In this document: positions 22,515 through 34,144 of the stretch, in pieces | How the letters are laid out: each line of letters starts with the position of its first letter | Numbering within the stretch: position 1 is the first letter of the stretch | NCBI GenBank assembly: GCA_031002005.1 | Contig: CM061919.1 | Span: 177,427,121-177,491,120, forward strand | DNA length: 64,000 bases | Source of the DNA: Vandiemenella viatica | Taxonomy: Eukaryota; Arthropoda; Insecta; Orthoptera; Morabidae | Reading direction: 5' to 3' | Position numbers and translations under genes: made by a program | Notes under the pieces: generated by a model | Seen by the model: the letters and a program-made list of their open reading frames with translations, nothing else | Database searches by the model: none | Told to the model about the DNA's origin: nothing

Positions 22515-22625
22515 AAATTTAATTTAATTGCGATGGAGCACAATGTCAGGTGACAGTTTCCGTACACACCCATTTTTCTCCCTTTCCTGTACCCACCTAC
22601 CATTGCCTTTTATGAATATAGATAC
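22515..22625 (-). mobile_element. CR1 LINE 3' UTR fragment
   Basis: The plus strand begins AATTTAATTTAATTGCGATG and GAGCACA...GGTGACAG, the complement of the CR1 3' UTR end seen at 62.2 kb and 19.8 kb. It stops after about 110 bp, before the coding region, so it is a very short 5'-truncated insertion. Confidence 0.75.
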
Positions 22626-24130
22626 ACAATTTTTCCTTAATTGGGAAATAACCATACTCAGAATAGTTCTGGCCGAATATATCACAATTGTGCCAGCGTA
22701 TTTTCCAGTTGTGATTATACTTTCGGATTACACTTTTGAAATACAATTTAATTGCTTCTATGATGTGTAAAGTGGTCACATTCAGTTTTCTTTCTAAATT
22801 AACGAATTACTATTTGGTTCAAATCTTTTCTTTGTATTCAGCAGAAACTGATTTTTCCCCTTTACTTTTCAGGTTGCATGCAGAAAGGCTGGTCATTATT
22901 TCTGGTACCATAATAGAACATCGAAGTATTCTGGATGATATCTGGGCCATCGGATGCTTAATTTAACGAAGAATTCTGGGATCTAAAGCCATGGTTTTAG
23001 AGTAGTGATCTTAAGGATTTCTCAGCTTATTTACTAAGAAATGAACATTAGGAGGTTTCACGATTGGATTGTCTGCTGTAATCTGTGAAAACCATTGTTT
23101 TTGTACAATGTGTAGCTTGTAGTTGACATATTTCACCACATATGATGAACTGACCTGTGCAGCACGCATTTATAAGCGGAATCATTGTAGCTCATAGCGG
23201 TTGGCCAACATAGAATGAAGAGATATCATATCGTTTCATTTTAGAAAATCATTAAGAGCACTAACGTTAAATTCTCCTATTGATCCAGAAACACTCAAAC
23301 GTGTCTTAATTTGAATGTAATATTAGGACACCAATACCAATAGCTTAGAATGCTCAAGTGCTCCTAGATTTCCATGCACATATAGCAACCATGTATCTTC
23401 TACATGCTTCTCCACAACGCCACTTAAAAATAATAATATTAATAATAATAAAATTAAAATAAATAAATAAAATTATAAAAAATAAAGAAACTGGGCCAAT
23501 TGCTAGCTATTGACACATTAAACTTCCTTCATTGACGCCAATACTTTCATGAGATTTATTGATTCTTTGTTGTTGTCTCTCAAACGTGTCCTGTCCTTGG
23601 TAGGAAGCTATGTTACATTCGTCATCGCTATGCAGCCCCTCGTCTTCTTTTTTGCGGCAGACTGCAGTTCACTGAAATGACACTGTGTTGTTACTATAAG
23701 ACTCTGTTTTTTTATTCCAATTTTTGGTCGACGAGTTAAAAAAAACGTCGTTTGACTCCACCACACCCAAAACACATGAAGCGTAAGTGAACTGTTTATT
23801 TTCTCTCTCTCACCTCCTGGATACACAATCCACCTGGAATTTGAATGTCTACTGATAAATAATTGTTCCAACATTACGCCTCGGTTATCTAAACTGATAT
23901 GCCTCTTCATGCCACATAATAGTCATAGAAACACTTATGGTATTTAAACATTCGGTTAATAACAGTGTTAACCAGTTCCCGTTTAAAATATTGATAGTGC
24001 CACACTGAAGAGATACAACAATAATTTTTAGAAAATTCAGTTCATATCTCGAATTATAAAATACGCTGGTTACAACACATAACTTTAGTGTTTTTAGAAT
24101 TTTCTTACTATTGTTTAATCATCTAGTTAT
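22626..24130. other. AT-rich interval with no recognised gene
   Basis: An AATAATAATATTAATAATAA-type simple repeat lies at 23428-23480. A 100-codon minus frame (23608-23910) is unrecognised. Confidence 0.3.
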
Positions 24131-24132
24131 AT

Positions 24133-24830
24133 AGGTCAACATGGGATGAGGATAAATGCAAAGAAGAGACAGCTTATTAGATACACAGATAAAAAGATCA
24201 CAGGGTCGGGAAGAAATTGTTTGTTAAAGAACTGAAGTGTGAATATCTAACTCAACTGGGATGGACGTATTGGGCAGGTGGTGGGAAAATGTTTAAAAAT
24301 CATTCATGGACTGTGTGATGAGGCAATTTATCAGAGAAATAAGGGATTGGGGTTACAGAACATTGGACTGATTGTATATGATGGTGTCGTATGGGTTCCA
24401 CATTTTGGGTATCAAATACAAGAGGTGGAGGGGGTGCAAAGGGTAGTTTGAATTGTCTCTGAAATTGCTGCAGAACAAAATCAGTAACTGGTATGATAAA
24501 GGAGCTGAACTGGGGTTAATTTGAAGAAAGGAATAGGGTGAAGAGAGTGCCCGGAAATGAAAAGGCATATATTGATGATGAGGCTTTGAAAGAGATTAGT
24601 GAAAAAACTAAGATTATTTTTTGAGGGCTAAGAGTGTATCAAAGATTTATTTTGCAGGTAAGAGACTTGGGGGTTGGGATAAATTGATGAATAAATTACC
24701 AAACACGCTTAAATAATTTAAAATTAAAATCCACAAAGGGCAAAAGTAGACAGGAGCAAGAATGTGGGAAAAAGGGTGTGTAGGGAAATTGCCACCGCAG
24801 CGTGCGTTCCATCGCAATTAAATAAATTTA
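24133..24830 (+). pseudogene. CR1 LINE, 3' end of RT and 3' UTR
   Basis: Starts at MRINAKKRQLIRYTDKKI, then runs through LGWTYWAGGGKMF, a VYDGVVWVPHFGYQIQEVE region near 24390, DEALKEI, and ends with GTGTAGGGAAATTGCCACCG followed by TTCCATCGCAATTAAATAAA. Many stops and shifts. The 3' UTR signature matches the minus copies elsewhere, confirming one family. Confidence 0.8.
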
Positions 24831-25355
24831 AATCTGAACATAAGTTTTCTCCTGAACATTCTGTCACTAACGCTTCATAGATTATTTCCAGAAATGACTG
24901 AAAAGACAAAAAAAAAAAAATATACCACCAGCTAATCAAAACAAACTTCTTTTGGGCTTGAGTATTCGATCTTTAACCTTAGTCACGGTTTCTGTTTTTT
25001 TATTGTTAAATTGGTAGGTACTCTAATTAATTTCCATTCCACCGTATTTTCTGGGTCTCACGATCGGCGCCAGTTCGATAGACGAGCACGTAACAACGTG
25101 TCTGCAAATTTGTCAAGGTTCCGGAACTGCATGATGACGGAGGGTAACTTGCTTGCTCTCATCACCACGAAACAATTCTTCACAGGAAGAAAAACAGCAT
25201 TCTTGAACAAAAAACACACGTAACTTCAGTAATGCGTTTCTCGTACTCGAGGATAAGATTGATCGCTGGTAACAAAGTTACTTAGGTCTTGGTTAATGAA
25301 CCTTGGTAGCTGAAAGAATGTCATTTGTCCATCGGAACCAACACATAAGTTTTTC
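24831..25355. other. No recognised gene
   Basis: A 70-codon plus frame (25011-25223) is not recognised. An A run of 13 lies near 24908. Confidence 0.3.
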
Positions 25356-25520
25356 AATGAAGTCTTCACGGGCGTAACGTCGGATTTTGTTTTGAAAACA
25401 CGATACTTCAACCACCAGCTCCGTCGTCTTCATCATGTGTGGAAACATCTGCACTGGTCGGTTGACCTGATATCTGAACACAATCCGGCGGTACACCCGT
25501 GAAGACTTCATTGCAAGCAT
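25356..25520. repeat. Eroded fold-back palindrome (family P)
   Basis: The outer ends AATGAAGTCTTCACGGG and CCCGTGAAGACTTCATT are perfect inverted repeats, and pairing continues with mismatches towards the centre. Inside, on the minus strand, ATGATGA-A-GAC...GAAG is an eroded version of the CTGATGA-hairpin-GAAA motif of the palindrome at 26843. The minus frame reads MMKTTELVVEVSCFQNKIRR, related to the frame in that palindrome. Confidence 0.6.
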
Positions 25521-26237
25521 ACGCCGGAAAAGTCTTCGTTCTTACACATAAGTCTTTGCCAGTATGAAAGTGCCTGACAAATGCATAGTTACTAGTAATG
25601 ACGTGATCGTTCGAATCCCCAGATTCTTTGTCTTTTGCTGTTGTCCTATTGCAGCGGAACAGTATCTGTTTATCCATCTGCGATGATTAATGGCACCTTT
25701 CTACGCAAATCAAACGAAACAAATTTTGCGACTTGTAAGGAAACATAGTTCCTTACATTTTTTTTATTATTATTATTTCAGTTTCATTGTTTTATGTTTG
25801 TATATTTAAAGGTAAGATTATGTTTTTTGTGTGTGTGTTTAATTTATTTCATTTTGTAAAAGGAAAAGATACGTTAATAGTTACTATGCAAGAGCAAAGA
25901 TGTGTGAGTTACAAGAAAATCTTTGGTGGACGTAAAAATGGCAGAGAGAAGCAGAGATGATTTGTAGTACGGCGAAGTTTGGATGAAACTGAGAATTGTA
26001 TTTGTTAATGTAAAGCAACAATAAAGTAAAATGAAAGTTAATATATAAAAAAAATTAATTTTACAGACTGAACACAACCTGGTAGAAATTTCAGACCTTA
26101 TTGGTAGCGTGATATTCAGGCAACCGGAAGACGTTCTGTTTATCTTCCGGATGATGAAATGATACTTATCGATTATCTTTTTAGGCAGACATTGTATTCG
26201 TAAGACTGTAGGTTTTCTCGGTGTTGAATCAATATCG
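25521..26237. other. No recognised gene
   Basis: Short frames only. A small hairpin, CCGGAAGA...TCTTCCGG, lies at about 26123-26150. Confidence 0.3.
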
Positions 26238-26358
26238 GGTAACTAGCCGAATTAGTCCATCGATAAAACATGACGTTTCGGTGGTGATAACTCTGCTGCC
26301 ATTGTAGAGTTATGGTCGCCGAAACGTCATGTTTTATTGATGGACTAACTCCGCTGGT
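26238..26358. repeat. Fold-back palindrome with about 56-bp arms (family P)
   Basis: The left arm starts CGGGTAACTAGCCGAATTAG and the right arm ends with the complement CTAACTCCGCTGGTTACCCG. Inner parts ATAAAACATGACGTTTCGG and CCGAAACGTCATGTTTTAT are near-perfect inverses. The centre is a short loop around CTGCCATTG. The right end continues into GAGAAGATTTTATTCC, shared with the palindrome at 26843, so the two are related. Confidence 0.8.
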
Positions 26359-26842
26359 TACCCGAGAAGATTTTATTCCGACATTGCATTCGTCTTTTTA
26401 ATGTGAGGAACTCATTCACGAAGTTATCACTTGCGTTTGTAGAAAAATTCTACATTGAGGGGATACAATTATTTTACTCTACCACGTTGTGAAACGTACG
26501 AGAGCACATCGTAAATCAAGGTTACCAAAACATTGTATTCATCAACATCATCATCATCAGTCAGTTTAATCAATTACTGATATGGTAAGTCATGAATTCA
26601 GGTAGAAGCAGTTTTCTCCAGGTCACACGATCTTGGGCGATCTTCTGGCAGTTAACTCTGGTGGTGTTCATTTCAGTCTGTGATTGTTGTATTAACACAA
26701 TTAATTTAATCTGTCACAAAGAGCATAACAAAACAATTAAAGCATGCGATAGGAGCGATGTTTGCTGGTATAACGGTGCCGTATAACTCATACTACCAAC
26801 AAAACAGAAGATGTGTGGGTGGAGACTTTCCCGGCGTATCGA
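26359..26842. other. No recognised gene
   Basis: AT-rich sequence with a CATCATCATCAT-type repeat near 26545. Nothing else is supported. Confidence 0.3.
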
Positions 26843-27093
26843 TGCAACAAAATCTTCTCGGGTGTCCAGCCGGATGGTGGTGTAAAAACACGACGTTTCG
26901 ACAGCTGACTCTGCTGTCTTCATCAGGTATCTTGTGGTTGTTCTCGGCTGACTGGCTCTGCCTTGACTGTCGAGGCAGAGACAGTCAGCCAAGAACAACC
27001 ACAAGATACCTGATGAAGACAGCAGAGTCAGCTGTCGAAACGTCGTGTTTTTACACCACCATCCGGCTGGACACCCGAGAAGATTTTGTTGCA
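26843..27093. repeat. Near-perfect palindrome with 120-bp arms (family P)
   Basis: The left arm (26843-26962) and right arm (26974-27093) are almost exact inverses around an 11-bp loop. Outer ends are TGCAACAAAATCTTCTCGGG and its complement. Because of the symmetry, both strands encode nearly the same peptide (KTAESAVETSCFYTTIRLDT), which is not evidence for a gene. Each arm contains CTGATGA, then GACAGC...GCTGTC, then GAAA. No transposase is present, so this is probably a non-autonomous fold-back element. Confidence 0.9.
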
Positions 27094-27629
27094 ACAAAAC
27101 AGAAGTCAGCTCTGAAGATACAGACGAAGATCATATTTAAAAAAAAAAAATTTTTATGAGAAAAACATTGGATTAATTATCTCTGAAAATTCCACTAGTA
27201 TTGTTATTCTGGCTTGCATCTAATTCTCATTTTGTTACTCGCATAAATGAACTTTGAGATAGAGAAAGTGTGATAATTTACCGTGAACAAGCTTTTGAAA
27301 GCTAGGCTTGCGCCTTGTGTTCAGTGTTGTGTTTTAATCAATGGACATAGAAACACACCATAACTGTACTATTTTATAAAATCCTCACAAGGACAGTTGT
27401 TGATGCATAGCTTGCCATATTACATGAATAGTGGTCTTCCAAGGCGGCTTTATGAAAAATTATTCATGTGTACCTCAGTACGTGGATAATGTGTAAGATT
27501 TTTCATATGAAGTGCGCAAGGGAGAATAAATTTGCATTGTGGCACTCCATCTCTCGAAGGCCAGGGTGAGCCACAGTAGAATGACGAATTAGATATAACC
27601 TGTGACCTGAATCAGAATACGTCTTGTTG
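27094..27629. other. No recognised gene
   Basis: Unassigned sequence between the palindrome and a LINE fragment. Confidence 0.3.
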
Positions 27630-28075
27630 GATTCAAAAAAGGTAGCAACCGAGGGGTCGGGGTAGGATATGCGACATCAGGAGAGTTGGAAGTAAGGACA
27701 GTAGCGTTCAAATTAATGATTTTGTTATTGGATTACAGTCAGATGACATAATACTGTATAATAGGGTTACAATGAGAGAGTATTGTGAGCAGCAAAGGAT
27801 TTCGGACGTAATATGCAGTTGGGCAGAACAGCACTGAATGGAAATGAATGCTAAAAACAGTTCATTAGATTAACAGGTGACTACTTGCTATGGATATAGA
27901 GCGGGTATAGATATTCTGTTTGAAGGTATAAAATCTGAATAACTTGGCGTGTCATTTGAAGGTAACATCGGCTTGTTAGGACACATTAGCGAGGTGATAG
28001 GGGTAGGTTTAAAAGCCCTGACTCCATTAGAAAGGGTAATGAGAAGATGTACCAACGATATTTTAGCATAAATAT
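27630..28075 (+). pseudogene. CR1 LINE reverse transcriptase, internal fragment
   Basis: Reads GFKKGSNRGVGVGYATSGEL with later blocks in other frames: MNAKNS(S)LD near 27850, then a region matching the YLGVTFD and LGHI..VIGVGLKALTPLERV blocks, ending at RRCTND near 28060. Both ends are truncated and no catalytic box survives intact (DDIILYNRV near 27740 is a partial). Old copy. Confidence 0.65.
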
Positions 28076-28930
28076 AAAACTGACCTACGACAGAAAGGCT
28101 AAACTGAAAATAACTTGTTTCGGCTCATGAACGTTGTGGGTTTCCGAGATGATACTGTTTAACTACTTATAGCAGCTAAAAACAACTTTTTGAGTTTTTT
28201 AAATCTACACATTTACTGAAGTGTAGAATCAGATGATACCCCACAGATTTATTTTTCGCACCATATTGTTTATTGCTAAAATATTATTTAGATTTATTCA
28301 GTGTATTAGTATCATTTAAAAAATTATATTATTAACAAATTCAAATAGGCATTTCGTATTCAGCAGAAATGCGAGATACGCATCTATCTTGTATCGGGCG
28401 CATAAACCATCACTTGTGCTCAAAACAGGCATGCAGTTAAATTTTCACAAGTCTGCGCTACTCAAATTCTTGTGAAAGAAACAAATCCTTCCTACGTTTC
28501 AGATCTTGAAATAGCTACTTAAGCTATTCTTAAACTGAATTCTTGCTCGCAGATATCAGCTAGAATTTTATGCAAAGTAAATCCTGGACCTTTGTGTATG
28601 TTAGGTACAAATGTAACTTGTATCGGAAATTGTGTTCCAACCAAAAATGAGGCTTCGACCTAACGAAATGGAAGAAAACAGTTGATCGCTGATGAGGTGT
28701 ATTTGTTTAACTTTACCAGTATTACGTACCATTTTAAATTTTCTAATTCCTCACTTGGTCACTATTCAAAGGTTTTTTCATAAGATTTTGAGATGTCTGT
28801 CCTTATTGTTTCTAAAATATTTCCTAAACAAACCAATTAGAAATTTACATTTTCGCACTTTTGCCAATGTGAGGTCACTAAGAGTAAAAGTGGAGTATGC
28901 AAAAGTTGAGGAATAACCTACTTAATCGGT
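28076..28930. other. AT-rich, nothing recognised
   Basis: Short frames only, including one of 74 codons at 28692-28916 without similarity. Confidence 0.3.
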
Positions 28931-28944
28931 ATGCAAAACTTTTA

Positions 28945-29158
28945 TTTTACTTATGGCCTTATGCCTCGTCGACGTCGAGATCATTAGAGGCGGATAGGAC
29001 TAAGGACAAGGAACGAGAAGAAATTCGGTCACGGTTTTTTTAAGGAAGCATCGCCTTGAGTGATTTGGGTAAGCCATGGAAATCCAAATCTGGATGGCCG
29101 GACGGGGATTCGAACCCGCATCCTCCCTAAAGCTTTAACCGCTCGCCCACGACGTTCG
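28945..29158 (-). mobile_element. SINE family A with 14-bp target duplication
   Basis: The minus-strand copy runs from the tail complement TATGCCTCGTCGACGTCGAG to the head complement CGCTCGCCCACGACGTTCG, with B-box complement GGATTCGAACC. It is flanked by ATGCAAAACTTTTA at 28931-28944 and 29159-29172, an exact duplication. Confidence 0.95.
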
Positions 29159-29172
29159 ATGCAAAACTTTTA

Positions 29173-31146
29173 CTCAATATATTTGACGGTTTTTCCTAAA
29201 ATTCTCAAGAACCTGTTTTCATCTTTGACTTTGTTTCTGGAATACCGTTCCAGTCGTGTAACATTCCAGAGTTTATGGAACAACTTGGGATATATTCATT
29301 GGTTTTTGCGCTATTCTGAGATGTGCCTCCTCACTGTTTTTTTAAATTTTCGCCGAAACTGATTCAAAAGTTTCAGTTTTTCTCTTCTGTCATTGTCAGA
29401 GGTCGTTCATGATAAAAGTTCAGGAATAACGTCCATAATCACCAAAAAAAATTTCAACTAAATATATCTGACGGTTTTTTTCACTATCCTCAAAAAATAG
29501 GTTTAATCTTCTATCCTTTCTGGATCCCTGGAATGATATAAAGTCAAATTTCCAATTTGTCGCCGCAACTTCAGATGCAACCAAATCTTTGTGCAAAATG
29601 TCAAAGGATTTTGTGTAGTACTTTTTGTTTAATGTCTTGGAAAAAATAAAAAATGTTGTGAGTTGTTGATCACTTCCTCCAGTGTATGTTGTTCTTGGAA
29701 GATTTTAATAAACTTTTTGTCAATAGCAGGTACAGAGCAAGTGAAGCAAAGAAGATTAATTCCTGTTGCGAGGCGCTGACTTAAATGAATGAATCAAACG
29801 AATGCATGTTATTGGCATTTTAGTCACCACTAAATTATAAAACTTGCTTATTCTTCGTATTTATCTCTGATGTTTTTGGCGAAAAAAGACAGCCGTAGTT
29901 TTTCAGGTTTCTTACTCTGACGGCATGCTCCCTATAAGTTATGGCAACTAAAAATTTCTCTGGAAGCAACCTCATTTTAATCACAAGGCGAAAGCGAAAT
30001 TTTTAATACTTCCCCAGCAGAATCCATCTTTAAATTCATCCAATAGTACAGGAAGCTCGAAAATAATATTTCCAATGTTTTGGAGACCATTTTGAAGAAG
30101 ATATGATTCCAGAGTTCCACATGATTATAGTTACAAATTCATTTTTCCACTATTTTAGCATGTTGATAAGTATAGAATAAAATGAACGTGATAAATCAAG
30201 TAGCAGCGACCAAGTAAAAGAGATTTTCTTAACTACCTGGAATACTACATTTCTTTTTTATATTCTAAGGTCTATTACGTTATCTATTTTTCTCTGTCTT
30301 TATCTTTGATTGTTATATTCTCACGCTACAAATTTAATTAGATTTTGCAATCTGTTCTAAATACGGTAATCATTTTTATAACCCTGTGAATAATAACTGC
30401 AGATCGGACTTCCAAGAACTTTGGGGCAGTGAAATATTGTGAAAATAATGAATTTAAGTACTCAAATAGAAAGGAGCAGGGTTGCCAGGTGGATGGGATT
30501 AATCAGATAAATGGATAACATTTGTACGTGTACTCTGAAATAATGTTCAGGACTCAATAAAACATATGCCTCATCCAACCAAGTCTATAGCGATTGCGAA
30601 ACATATTTCGATATCGTCCTTGAAAATCGCACAGTGTCTGACAGCAATTACTTTGTAATCAATACACAAAAAATAGAAAAATAATAATTAAACACAATAA
30701 ATTATATAAATGCATTTAAATATGGATTTTTACGGGCTATTGTATAAATAGTGACATTCCTTGAGCGTAGTAATCCTGATAATATAATTTCAAGCTTGCT
30801 AATTTACCTTAAGAATTTGATTTAAAGTTTAATGATTTGTCGCTCACCTCGAAGATGAAATTTAGTTCTGTATGTTATTACAGAACTAAATTCTGAGATA
30901 CTGAACTTATGTTTGTCAGACAAGTACGTACAGTACATATTAACTATTACGATGGTTGGGCTTTCAATGGAATGCGAGGTAAGAGACAAGTGTTTTTTTT
31001 TTTTGTTTTTTTTTAATAGTATTTGAGTAATATTTTGAGATCTACGGCACTGGTTAATTAGTGAATAGGGCGTGCAACAAATGGTGTATGTGACTGAGGA
31101 CGTATATTGCGCTGGACATATCGAAACATCAAACTGTTACTCTATA
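29173..31146. other. AT-rich interval with a diverged duplication
   Basis: Segments near 29173-29290 and 29450-29560 share TCAA.TATAT.TGACGGTTTTT and following blocks ending near CTGGAAT, spaced by about 280 bp. A 15-bp hairpin (arms AATTTAGTTCTGTA / TACAGAACTAAATT) lies at 30859-30893. A T9/T8 tract lies at 30993-31013. No gene is seen. Confidence 0.4.
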
Positions 31147-32048
31147 CAGTGTTTCTCAACCTGTGGTCTTCAATGATTCTTCAGGTGGTCCGCAGATAGA
31201 ATATTATAAACTTGTATGCGGTATCAGTACTGTATGGGCTATACGCGAGTATAATGTATAAGCCCACGTTTTAAAAACCACGAATATTTCAATGAGCAGG
31301 CAAAAATCTGGATAGGACTCCATTGTTCCGATAATAGTCTTGTCATTTCCAGTTACCGTCGAAAGACCGCCGTTTACTAAGAATTAAGGATCTTGTGTGT
31401 GAACCGCGGCACGCAAGAGTGCTGAAGTAAACAAAAATAAAAGAGGCCTAGTGTCTTTTATTTTGTGCATGTTGCTCTGTGGTATGGTGCACCATCCAGC
31501 CCATAGTAACATTATTATTCAGTTGGTTATTTAACATTAAGAGTCTGGTCAACGAGTAATTAGCTAGCGGTTAAGGCGTCTGACTGGAGCTCGAAAGGTC
31601 CCCGGTTCGAATCCCTGTCTCGGCGGGGATTTTCATAGGCACTTAACCAGACCATCACCTATGGCACAGCTTACAGTGTAATGTGAAGTACACCAGAACG
31701 TTCCCGTGGTTCAGATTCCACGTTAAACTGTAAGTCTCCTGTACCCGGTAGGATTGCCGGGTTAGGTTAAGGCGGCTACGACAGGGGCGGAAAGCGCAGC
31801 CAGTAGAAACCCTGTCACCAGGTCATTCCGACCACACGGAATTATTATTATTATGTAATTAGCTTCTAAACGTTCACTTCCAGTTTCATATGAAATCAAG
31901 TGACTCTTTTAGAATTATTATGTTGTAATGTTAAAATATACCCACTTTTATAAAAATATACACATTGGTAAAAAATTTCCCCGTATTACACGATGGTCCG
32001 CAGCATTATGTTTTGCAATTTACTGATCCTCTTTGTTGAAAAAGACTG
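31147..32048. mobile_element. Non-autonomous hAT element, old
   Basis: The left end CAGTGTTTCTCAACCTGTGG and right end (complement CAGTCTTTTTCAAC) resemble the ends of Charlie-type hAT elements. Both sides also have the GGTCCGCAG motif common just inside such ends (near 31191 and 31995). The flanking 8-mers (ACTCTATA and AAAATGTA) do not match, so any target duplication has eroded. A family C SINE is nested at 31566-31854. Confidence 0.6.
31566..31854 (+). mobile_element. tRNA-derived SINE, family C
   Basis: The head AGCGGTTAAGGCGTCTGACT is an A-box and GGTTCGAATCC is a B-box. The body includes TTAACCAGACCATCACC and TAGGATTGCCGGGTTAGG, and it ends in ATT repeats. The 10-bp target duplication GTAATTAGCT flanks it at 31556-31565 and 31855-31864. 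Confidence 0.88.
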
Positions 32049-33639
32049 AAAATGTACAGCTTCAGAAGCAACGGAGGAATGCAACAAACAAAATATCAAA
32101 ACACTGAGATAAAAAATAAAAATAAAAAGAGCCTTTATACCGAAAATTAGATTCTGATCATTTATCCCTCATTTATATCTTTAAAATGGTAATGAGTAAC
32201 ATACTTCAGGAAGAAATGTTATATCAGTATTACGGATCGATTGACAGTTGTTGGTTTCGAGGAATCTATGAATCTAATTACGCAATATGGAGTGCACTTT
32301 TATTGCTCTTGTCTGGTCAGAGAACTGTTGAGCAGCCATTTCTCGCTAATTGCAGCCCTCATAATTAGTAGTAGCTGGGCGGTCGTCTGGCCGGAAGGGA
32401 GGGGGAGCGAAAAAAATTGGAGGGGGAATACCTCCAGTATTTGGTGGGGAATCGGCAGTTTATGGCACACCTTGTTCCCTCCATCATAACTACCTTTCCA
32501 GGACGTGATGTTACTTATGTGAAATATAGTGCAATTTATAATTTCTATGCTGCTAAACGAATTAATTTCCTCGGAGAATGGCTTCAAGCGATCTGCAGTC
32601 TTTTGACTCATCGGGATTGGTGCTTCCGATGGTAATATCTTTAAACGTAGGCCTAGCAGTACAATTTATTTTTTCGCTGTAGATGACTCGATCTAAATGT
32701 AGATTACACTACGCTCTAGCACCAAATAATTTATACTACCTTCCGAAAGAAGGTAGTATCTGTTGTAGTAGGTGTTTCTTTTCTGTCTGCCTTTGCTACT
32801 ACGGTCTAGTTATTGTGTAATCATGTGTTCATTGTGATTTTTTCCCCAGATGATTTTGTCTAAGAAATTTTTTTCTCGATCTGTATGTTCATTATGGTTC
32901 TACTTATGTTCTTTTTATACGTCACATTGAAATACTGTTCTAAATAGTACTAATTTTCTCTTCAGTTACATAAATAACTGAAATTCGCCAGTGGAATTTG
33001 ATTTCTAGTAGTGGCTATATAAAAGGCATGGCTCAGTGTATGAGAAACAAAAAGTTTTTTAAAATAATATTTGAAAGGACTCGCACATACACTTATTTCG
33101 TATTCGAAATCCACGTAGGGACTCCACTTAACATACTTCATTTCTCATTAAGTTTCCGCACTAATTCCAAACAGCAAACAACAATGCCTGTGATGTTTAA
33201 TTATTGTACGATAAAACTTGATGATATTAAAATTATGTTCTTTAGTCTGGGGGGAAAATGTACCATCTTCTTCGTAAACGTAGCTCCTTTCCGTTTCCGA
33301 ATTTTTGCCGGCCTCTACTCAGCTGGAACAGCTTTTGGAAATTTACCACCGCCAGAAAATTCCAGTTGCGTTTCTACTTCGTGGAGACCATCAGAACCAA
33401 AATTCTTACTGAAGGAAATTTGGCGAACCAAAATTTCGGCTGTCTATGATTTTATGAAATCACTCTGAATGCCCCAATCCTCTTTCGCCTTAATGACCAC
33501 GACGTTGACGATCGAATTACTACACTGAAAGATTCCTTGTTCGTGACTTCATTTATCGTTGCGTCCACTTTTTTAAAAAAATATATTAATTGCTATCTTC
33601 ATTAATTTGATCTGTTGACATTACGTTCTGCTGTGTAAT
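32049..33639. other. Interval with one unidentified 156-codon frame
   Basis: The frame 32998-33468 on the plus strand (MISSSGYIKGMAQCMRNKKF...) is the longest unassigned frame in the window. It is aromatic- and Ile-rich, has no domain I recognise and no flanking gene signals, so I do not call it a gene. A perfect 11-bp hairpin, ATACTACCTTC/GAAGGTAGTAT, lies at about 32733-32759. Confidence 0.3.
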
Positions 33640-34030
33640 TTTCTTCTTCCTATCCAGTGTTAGGCCTGATGGCCTGTTACGGTCTCAATCCATCCTCTTG
33701 GTGGTCTTCCTACATCTCCCCTGCCTCAGGGATGGTGTTTGAGAATTTTTCGTGCGATCCGGTCCGTCTTCATCCTTAGCACATGGTCTGTCCAAGATGT
33801 TCGGTAGGTTCGCACAGTTTTGAGAACTGGTTTGTCTTTGAGTTCAAGGATTTCATCAGATCTCTTTCTGTCTCGTAATGTGTAGCCAGCTGTTCTCGTC
33901 ATAAATCGCATCTCAGCCGTCATTAGCCTCCGCTCATCATCTTTGCGTAGTGTCCAGGCCTCGCTGCCATACAGTAGGGTAGGTTTAGCCAGGATGTTAT
34001 ATAGCCTGATTCTTGTGTGTCGTTAACGCG
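33640..34030 (-). pseudogene. LINE reverse transcriptase C-terminal fragment (second lineage)
   Basis: The minus strand reads LTAEMRF-like MTAEMRFMTRTAGYTLRDRK, then RSDEILELKD and TYRTSWTDHVLRMKTDRIAR. This matches a conserved C-terminal part of an arthropod non-LTR family with RRTAGYT and W..H..RM blocks. Upstream of it a decayed YGSEAW..R region is present near 33970. Catalytic blocks are absent. Confidence 0.7.
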
Positions 34031-34144
34031 AGATAGTGTGAAGGGGAGCATGATTCTTCTATGTGGGAAATAGGCTGACGCTATGTTAACATAAATTTAA
34101 GTTTACTTTATTGTTTCCAATTTCTCGTGTCCAGGACATAACAT

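Noticed and set aside
26714..27159. Two long antisense frames with nearly the same protein sequence
   Set aside because: They are a product of the palindrome's symmetry and not evidence for a gene.
30859..30893. 15-bp hairpin as a microRNA precursor
   Set aside because: The stem is too short, with no extended pairing beyond it.
31566..31640. tRNA-like sequence on the plus strand
   Set aside because: A and B boxes are present, but it is the head of a SINE with a 10-bp target duplication.
31139..32056. 8-bp target duplication for the hAT element at 31147-32048
   Set aside because: The flanking 8-mers agree at only about half the positions, so I do not claim it.
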